A stretch of DNA of 64,000 nt from Epichloe hybrida (taxonomy: Eukaryota; Ascomycota; Sordariomycetes; Hypocreales; Clavicipitaceae), in the NCBI GenBank assembly GCA_019022495.1, contig JAFEKR010000019.1:982961-1046960 (forward strand), given 5' to 3'. Positions 58,244 through 64,000 of this stretch are shown here, piece after piece; the first letter of the stretch is position 1; each line of letters begins with the position of its first letter. Both the position numbers and the translations under genes were made by a program. The notes under the pieces are model-generated. The model was not told the origin of the DNA, did no database searches, and saw only the letters and a program-made list of their open reading frames with translations.

Positions 58244-58612
58244 TCAGCGGAAGGGTACTTATTCATGGATTAAATGAAGCGTAAATCATGGAGTGATTCT
58301 CCTGTTTTCCTGCTTCTCCTCTTCCAAAAGAAAAAATGGAGTGAGATTCCGGAGTGAAACCATGGAATATTACCCGTTTACACTACTCACTTGAAATATG
58401 CCCCCGCCACAAAATTATGACTCCGGCTACAACCCCGCGATCCATCATCCCTCTTCAATTCTACGGGCAGAATCTCTCACCGCCCTTCACACCGCCCAAT
58501 TTGGACAGCCTCCCCTGCTTCCATCTTCCCTCTTTTGCCCAGCGCGCGAGCGCCCGCCTCATTATCCTTTTAGTACCTTGAGTGTGTCAATGCCATTTTT
58601 TGTTAGATGAGA
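58244..58612. other. Intergenic region between the CCDC124-like and UBC-like genes
   Basis: It contains the 3' flank of one gene and the pyrimidine-rich 5' flank of the next. I see no other feature. Confidence 0.6.
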
Positions 58613-59818
58613 ATGGCCCACCTATCAGACCTTCCGTCTCTACGAAAGCAGCATTTACTATCCGAGTTGTTCGTCTCGCGCCGCTCTTCCTCGTGCCACC
58701 ATCAACAACTAACCGAGCATGTTCTAGCACTGGCTTGAAGCAGGCATGTCCTGAGGGTATCATCATTACACTAACGCCTGGGGAACCTACCCTATGGTCT
58801 GCTGTGCTATTCGTTCGAGATGGTAAGAAAAAGTTCTTGTGGCTGATCTATAATTTGCTTCACATACAAAAAAAAAAAAAAAAAAAAAAAAAAGTCAGTC
58901 ATTGATCAGTGAGCCAACAACAGGCCCATACGCGCCGGCTGTCTTGCGATTTCAGATTTCCTTTCCCGACACATACCCTAAGCTTCCGCCTCTCATTCTA
59001 TTTTCGACTGACATCTTTCATCCCCTGGTCTCGCCTTTGACAACCTACATGTATTCAGCCGATGTTCAGGACAGCGGTTCTCTCGGCACAGCGCATCAAG
59101 AGCGATTACCCCCTGGCGGTTTCAGTCTGCGCCACGGATTCCCCGAATGGTTTGGACGGGGGAGGCGAACAGAACCGGAAGCTGGACAGGTCAGCAATGA
59201 CGAGCGGCTTGCCAGCCCCGGATTTGATCGTGCGAGTGCACCTCTGGGGAGCAGCGCCACGTCACCAGAGTCGTCCAACGCGGGCACTTTCGGCTATTTG
59301 AAGACCGGAAAGCCAATGGTTTCCATTTATAGCATCCTGAAGTATATTCGAAGTACATTCGATACATCAGAAGTACTTGATTCTGTTCCTCTTACAGCTG
59401 CTGGGAACCCCGGAGCCTGGCACGCCTGGCGAACACACCGACGGAAACTAGGCAAACTCGCCGGTCAACATTCAAGCCCCAGTCAGAGTGCGCAACCTGA
59501 CGAAGTACAAGTCCCTTTTGCTTCGGAAAATGGAGCAACTGAGTCGTCATCAGTTCCGACAATACGAAGACCTGGGGAGTGGGATTGGGACGGCGTGTGG
59601 GAAGACAGAGTGAAGAAGGGAGTTTCTGCTAGTCTGACTGAGCCAGTGTTGTATGGCGGATCAGGCATTCCGGACGAGATGGTAAGCGAGCGAAGCAAAT
59701 TAATGCAGTAGTCGAAATGAATCGCTAATCGTGGTAGATTCGGTTTTTGCCAATGGAAGAAACGGACATCGAGTCGATAAAAGAAAACCTCCGTCGTACG
59801 CTAGGTGGCACAGGCTGA
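58613..59818 (+). CDS. UBC-fold protein lacking the catalytic cysteine (UEV-like, 329 aa, 4 exons)
   Basis: Exons are 58613-58668, 58728-58822, 58924-59681 and 59738-59818, in continuous frame. The protein opens MAHLSDLPSLRKQHLLSEF. The UBC fold follows: LKQACPEGIIITLTPGEPTL, then WSAVLFVRDGPYAPAVLRFQ, FPDTYPKLPPLILFSTDIFH and PLV. The FHPLV block stands where active E2 enzymes have HPN. No Cys occurs anywhere in exon 3, so it cannot be an active ubiquitin-conjugating enzyme. A Pro/Ser-rich middle and a conserved C-terminal segment (GEWDWDGVWEDRVKKGVSAS) follow. FHPLV-type UEV proteins include human AKTIP/FTS, which with Hook and FHIP links endosomes to dynein; this could be the fungal counterpart, but that is inference. 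Intron 1 has a GTTCGT 5' site and intron 2 carries a 26-base A run. Confidence 0.82.
58868..58893. repeat. Poly(A) run of 26 inside intron 2 of the UBC-like gene
   Basis: The A run in the sense strand lies 30 nt upstream of the 3' splice site at 58,923. It resembles the run in intron 1 of the AA12-like gene. Confidence 0.8.
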
Positions 59819-60316
59819 AATCGGCAGCTCCCCAAAACCCTTCCGGGCCACAGTCCAGAAAGAATCTACGCACCAGTAGAGGCGTCGGAGTTCGTGCGGT
59901 GCTCTCGTGATTTTTTTGTGTAATTTCTGCTTGCCCAATATGATTTCATCAGCATAGTCTTAGCATTTGTTATTGATACCCATCTGTAATCGATTTGTTC
60001 ACTACATGGTTTCAGCCTAGCATTTTGTTCATCATTTTCCCGGATTTCCTGGCTCGCTCCTGGCTCGCTCCTGGGTTGTATAATCATGAATTGCACAGAA
60101 GCGGCCATGGCGCGCATCTGAAGTCTGGGGCTCACCCGTCACCAGCAGTCGCTCCTTCCACATTGGCCTGCCGTGTTTGCATAGACCAAGGGCCCCCCCG
60201 ACTTTGAGCAATTCTCTCGGGCAGCAACAACAAAAATCACAACAACAATTATCAGCCTTGCGTCTGACGTGCTAGGATGAAAGCACAGGATATATATTCA
60301 ACCAGACTTGCATCAT
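59819..60316. other. Intergenic region between the UBC-like gene and the unknown conserved gene
   Basis: I find no supported gene. It includes a small repeat (CTGGCTCGCTC twice near 60,049-60,070) and a CAACAA-rich stretch before the next start. Confidence 0.55.
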
Positions 60317-62093
60317 ATGACTAGAATGGCATCTTATCCGTCGCCGCATGAAGAGGCTCAGCAGCAGAAGCAGAAGCGGAACGAACCGAGCCCGCTACGC
60401 ATTGTCAAAAGACTTCGCAGCAGTGAATCTGGAAACGACGCCGAGAAAAACACTTATGCATCGGCAGGTGATAGTGATAGTGACATAACGAACATCATTG
60501 ACGGAACCCAGCGATTACAGATTTTCAAAAGGCGGTCTCGCCAATGTGGCCTGGCCAGAGGAGAGTTTGGGACCAGCTTGGCCGAGTTGAACAAAGCTCA
60601 TAGAAAGCCTTGGGGCGACGCCATAGCTAGTTGTCGCGGCTTGCTGAGGAAATCGACGCCAGATATCAGAAGTTACAAGCGGCTTCTCTCTTTTGGTCAA
60701 AGTAGCTCGTCACGTACCGCATCAACCAGTCGCATTTCCTCATGGACTTGAACCATTCCGCTGTTCAAGTGAGCACGATCCGCAGACATGGCCGGCAAAT
60801 ACGTAAAGACAGCCCGCATCAATTGAGCCCCCGACAGATATTACGTAATACCGGGGGGTACATTCTTTCGCCGCGCATAGTTGTTACTGCACAGAAGGAG
60901 GACATAGTGGGAAAGAATGCAAGCGTCTGGGCGGCTGTGGAGATATCTAGGAAACTTTCGCAAACATCGCCAGCCACGACGTCTACTGAGGAGGAGGAGA
61001 CACACGGTGACAAACCGTCTGGGACGTTTGTTGATCACAAGCTTGGTACGATGACAATGCATAAGTTGCTGCAGCGTGTGAACACGGAACGAGCTGCTGC
61101 TGATTGAATCTGATAGATCGTTTCTTTGACTTTGGATGTCTCTATGATTTGACCGTCGAGGTGCATTCCGCCAACGAGGCTACCATAGTAGAAGTTATAC
61201 AAGAACAATCATGGCCTACGTATGCCCTAAATTCAGAACGAGAAGTCAAACAACTATCCTGACTATTGATTGGCAGTACGATATATGCTGGAACAAGCAT
61301 CTTGCTAGTCGTCCATCTTCGGCTAGATTCAACGGAGAGAGGCGGGTGGGGGCACAGCAGATGCAGGTCTGAAGAGTTGATAGAAGAACTGGAGCTTCAG
61401 CTTGGTGATATTCAGACTCGGCTCATGAGTATCAAGATATCGTACCTTCACTCAGCTTTCCCAAAGATTGACGATGCTCACTTGGCCGAGGACGGGCTTT
61501 GCCACCTTGAAAGCCGACTGGAGACAACTGCCACAGCGGCTCTGGTGCGAAACTCAAGCGATTCTGTATGGTCATCCCGGACAAGGGCATCACAAAACAG
61601 TCTTTTCCCTCTCATGGTGCAACATTGGGGGGATGAAAAGGCGATCGACGTCCAACGACGAATTTCAGATGCTCAAATGGCATGCCGGAACCAGGGCACT
61701 AAATCACAGCATAGTACAGATCCGGTCATGGCGAACTGCAGTACTGCCATGAGGTCTCCTGGCACGACCACGCGCTTGGCATGCCCGAACTACCAGTTGG
61801 AATTTGGCCGTCATGGTGAGAGGGATGCATCCCAGATGGTAGCTGCGGAGAGTCGCTGGAAAACCTGGTCTGGGCAAGAACTGAGCCGCCCACAGTGTCT
61901 GGATGAGGGAATAAAGACACCCGTTGGAGAGATATACTACTTTGGGGAACGCGCGATCAAAGCCTTGAGAATGCCTACGGGGCTCGAAAGCGGCGGTAGT
62001 ACGCGTAGAAACCTGAGTAGCAACAAACGCGCGACGGTGCTGGGATCGAAGGAGAAGGATTCCAAGTTTTGGGACTGGGGCAAGTGGTTCTGA
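60317..62093 (+). CDS. Fungal-conserved protein of unknown function, frame change unresolved
   Basis: The ATG at 60317 opens a Ser/Lys/Arg-rich N-terminus (SPLRIVKRLRSSES, later FKRRSRQCGLARGEF). Around 60,700-60,715 the coding frame shifts by one: upstream it ends at a stop near 60,751, while the downstream frame is open from 60,706 (YRINQSHFLMDLNHSAVQ). I could not find an intron with good signals that joins them in phase. After that the model is clear: an exon to 61075, exon 61117-61219 (RFFDFGCLYDLTVEVHSANE), and exon 61277-62093 (TIYAGTSILLVVHLRLDS, ELIEELELQLGDIQTRLMS, RLETTATAALVRNSS), ending FWDWGKWF. Introns are 41 and 57 nt. No catalytic motif is recognised. The hydrophobic-strand pattern suggests a beta-rich fold. 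The frame change is either a missed intron or an indel. Confidence 0.6.
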
Positions 62094-62228
62094 GTGTTCC
62101 AATATGGGGGAAGGGGGGGTAGGTATCTATTTCAAAGGACAAGTCTGGTAGGGGTACCGTAGGTTTTGAATTTTTAGTTTTACAATTTTTTTTTTCCACG
62201 CCCTTCGTATCTTGTAAATCTTCCTTTC
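62094..62228. other. Short convergent intergenic region with T run
   Basis: It is 135 bp between two convergent genes and contains a T9 run near 62,188 (TTTTTTTTT) suited to shared 3' ends. Confidence 0.5.
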
Positions 62229-63185
62229 CTACCGAAGCTCATCCTTCCAGGGAATAGATATTTGAGCACCCTTTCGCGAGACCGTCACGGACGATGCCTT
62301 GTTGGCGGCTTTGACGGCGGCATCAATGTCGAATTCACCCTCGCCTGCATGCACGACGGCCAATGCGTAGGACCCGACAAACGTGTCTCCCGCGGCAGTG
62401 GTGTCAACGACATTGGCCTCGAGAGCCTGGACCAAAGCCTTGCTGCCGGACTTTGCGGCGTAGAAGGCTCCCCTCCCACCAAGGGTAATCACCACGTGCT
62501 GCACGCCGCGGCCGAGGAAGACGCCAGCCACGCTCTCCAAGCCCGCGAGATGGTCTAGATCTGACTCGGGCCGTCCGGAGAGGATGGACGCCTCCGTCTC
62601 ATTCACAATCAGATGCGCCAGCCCGTCGTACGCACTCTCGGGCAACTTTTGCGCCGGCGCAGGATTCAACAAGACGGGCACGCCGTCCCTCTTGGCCGTC
62701 CTGAGGGCCTGCATGACGGTTTCGAGCGATATCTCGAGCTGCGTGATGAGCAAGTCGGGCTTCGGGTCCGGCAGCACCTCAAAGTCGGCGGGCGACAACG
62801 AGTGGTTCGACTCGGGCGACAAGATGATGCGATTCTGCCCGGAGGGCTCATCCACGACGATGATGGCCACGCCCGTCTTGCCGTCTTTTCTGACGGCCAC
62901 GCCCTGCGTGTCGACGCCGTGGGAGCGCAGGCTGTCGACGAGGCTGGTTCCGTACGTGTCGCTGCCGACGGCGCCGAGCATGGAGACGGACGCCGTCGCC
63001 GACGCGGGCGATAGGTCGCTGGCGCGGGAGAGCTTCGCGCAGGCGACGGCTTGGTTGGCGCTCTTGCCGCCGGGGGAGGTGGCGAAGTGCGTGGATGTGA
63101 GTGTCTCGCCGGGGAGGGGGTGGTGCGGGACATAGGAGACGAGGTCGATGTTGAGGGAGCCGAGGACGGTGATGCGTGGTGTCAT
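62229..63185 (-). CDS. RBK1: Ribokinase (PfkB family), 318 aa, single exon
   Basis: It phosphorylates D-ribose to ribose 5-phosphate with ATP in the cytosol, feeding the pentose phosphate pathway. The family marks are clear: GSLNIDLVSYVPHHPLPGET at 9-28 (substrate-side Asn-Ile-Asp), GGKSANQA at 39-46 (PfkB signature 1; most ribokinases read GGKGANQA), NPAPA at 174-178, NETE at 195-198, TLGGRGA at 234-240, and the anion-hole/catalytic DTTAAGDTFVGS at 261-272 with the base Asp at 267. The length suits the family (about 310-330). The ATG at 63185-63183 directly precedes the first strand. It is convergent with the unknown gene, and the RIB7-like gene lies upstream in the same orientation. Confidence 0.95.
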   Translation of the reverse strand: MTPRITVLGSLNIDLVSYVPHHPLPGETLTSTHFATSPGGKSANQAVACAKLSRASDLSPASATASVSMLGAVGSDTYGTSLVDSLRSHGVDTQGVAVRKDGKTGVAIIVVDEPSGQNRIILSPESNHSLSPADFEVLPDPKPDLLITQLEISLETVMQALRTAKRDGVPVLLNPAPAQKLPESAYDGLAHLIVNETEASILSGRPESDLDHLAGLESVAGVFLGRGVQHVVITLGGRGAFYAAKSGSKALVQALEANVVDTTAAGDTFVGSYALAVVHAGEGEFDIDAAVKAANKASSVTVSRKGAQISIPWKDELR

Positions 63186-63442
63186 TGTGAGGAGGAGAAT
63201 TCACGGAAAAGGGGGGGGGGGGGGTACACCGGTCAGAGGGTTGAGGTTGTGAAGATGAAGAAACGTCGCGAGTTTTTCAAAAGTGAGCAGCCAGCCGATG
63301 AGAAGTTGAGGTTGTTAATGTAAGTTCATTTGACGCGATAATGTGGGTCTGGCGAGATCCCCCACACCCCCATCTGCACCAAAAAAAAAAAAAATGGGAA
63401 GAAAGAGAGAGAGAGAGAGAGAGAGAGAACATGATGGCATCG
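63186..63442. other. Intergenic region between ribokinase and the RIB7-like gene
   Basis: It contains a G12-type run near 63,211-63,222, an A14 run near 63,381-63,394 and a (GA)n repeat at 63404-63428. It is probably the ribokinase promoter plus the RIB7 3' flank. Confidence 0.55.
63404..63428. repeat. (GA)n microsatellite
   Basis: About a dozen GA dinucleotides follow an A run, just downstream of the RIB7-like stop. Confidence 0.9.
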
Positions 63443-64000
63443 CTAATGCCGAGATTGTAACTTCCCACAAAGGACGACATCCTCCCCGAGTGGAAGCACG
63501 AGACTCCAGATAATCTAGCAGCAGCGAGGGGAGTTCCGTCATCATCGTGCACCCTGTCCGGGCAGACGACGACGCCCCTTTCCCCACGCCAAGTGGGTGC
63601 GATGGTGACGATGACGGAGTCGATGAGTCCGTGATGCGCGGGGTCGAGCAACGAGTTGATGACGTGTCCGCCTCCCTCGACCATGATGCTCGTCAGGCCC
63701 TGCGCGAGAAGAGCCCCGAACACATCTTCCCACGAGAGCCGCGGGGCGGCGTCTCGACCGGGACTGCGTGGCCATGCACGTACTTGCCGCCGTGGTCCTC
63801 CAGTAGCCGCACATAGTCCCGGGGAATCTCCTCTGCAGGAACGCCGGTGAGTACGAACGGGCGGAGCCCGCGCCGGCGCGACAGACCCCGAAGACCTTGT
63901 CCGAGGAGCGAGGCGCCCATCGCAGATGAGGGTCGACGACGATCGGGCGCGGCGTGGGACGCCACGCCCGCGATGCGGCAGTTGAGGCCCGGATCGTCCG
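63443..64000 (-). pseudogene. RIB7: RIB7-like diaminohydroxyphosphoribosylamino-pyrimidine reductase, partial, four frame breaks
   Basis: The family is recognised from pieces in three different frames on the minus strand: DDPGLNCRIAGV (from 63,998), RPIVVDPHLRWAP (near 63,949-63,911), RPFVLTGVPAEEIPRDYVRL (near 63,863-63,804), LSWEDVFGALLAQGLTSIMV then EGGG (near 63,738-63,670), VIVTIAPTWRGERGVVV (near 63,613-63,563) and GEDVVLCGKL (near 63,487-63,458). Breaks fall near 63,945, 63,865, 63,740 and 63,485, each beside a G or C run. RIB7 reduces the ribosylamino-pyrimidine intermediate with NADPH in fungal riboflavin synthesis, and fungi normally need it. The amino-acid motifs between breaks are well kept, so indel errors in the assembly are at least as likely as real decay. 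The N-terminus lies beyond the window. Confidence 0.8.

Overview
The window comes from a filamentous ascomycete (Pezizomycotina, probably Sordariomycetes). The protein-coding genes have short introns, and their products are typical of that group: a Zn2Cys6 regulator, an AA12-like oxidoreductase, a fungal UEV-like protein and a CCDC124/Oxs1-like protein. The repeats carry the signature of repeat-induced point mutation (RIP): TpA excess, CpA/TpG loss, and stop codons at former Gln/Trp positions.

The window has two compartments. Positions 1 to about 32,350 are AT-rich and contain no intact host gene. This part is a stack of LTR retrotransposons. Three Copia-type elements lie head to tail and appear to share LTRs (LTRs at 3439-3698, 9301-9563 and 31648-31904). 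The third Copia is split inside gag by a Gypsy element with 454-bp LTRs (11547-12000 and 26923-27376). The Gypsy is itself split by a 3.75-kb non-autonomous LTR element (20348-24092) whose interior is mostly a tandem array with a 141-145-bp period. The outer two layers are heavily RIP-mutated and the innermost is nearly clean, so the insertion order can be read directly. The Gypsy also carries a long, RIP-riddled reading frame downstream of integrase (about 24.7-26.07 kb) that I cannot assign to a family.

From about 32.35 kb the composition changes abruptly to ordinary gene-bearing DNA. In order it holds: a 238-bp mariner-type MITE (33898-34135); a PH-domain protein (35410-37956, +); a secreted AA12/sorbosone-dehydrogenase-like protein (39091-40711, +, four exons); an intron-containing tRNA-Phe (41046-41142, -); a small single-pass membrane protein with an Arg/Ser tail (41384-41761, +); a 965-residue Zn2Cys6 transcription factor (42271-45459, -, four exons); an MFS transporter (46597-48656, -, five exons); an 8-kb gene-poor stretch rich in simple repeats; a CCDC124/Oxs1-like ribosome-associated protein (57491-58243, +); a UBC-fold protein without a catalytic cysteine (58613-59818, +); a fungal-conserved protein of unknown function (60317-62093, +); ribokinase (62229-63185, -); and a riboflavin reductase gene (RIB7) running off the window end (63443-64000, -) whose reading frame is interrupted four times.

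The host genes are housekeeping or regulatory and form no obvious metabolic cluster. The most unusual content is the nested transposon stack with its satellite-bearing innermost element, the unassigned Gypsy reading frame, the multiply interrupted RIB7, and a tRNA-Phe with atypical acceptor and D-stem pairs. Exon coordinates were derived by hand from splice signals and reading-frame continuity. Initiator codons were set to ATG, because several longer open frames begin at GTG or TTG, which are unlikely starts in a fungus.
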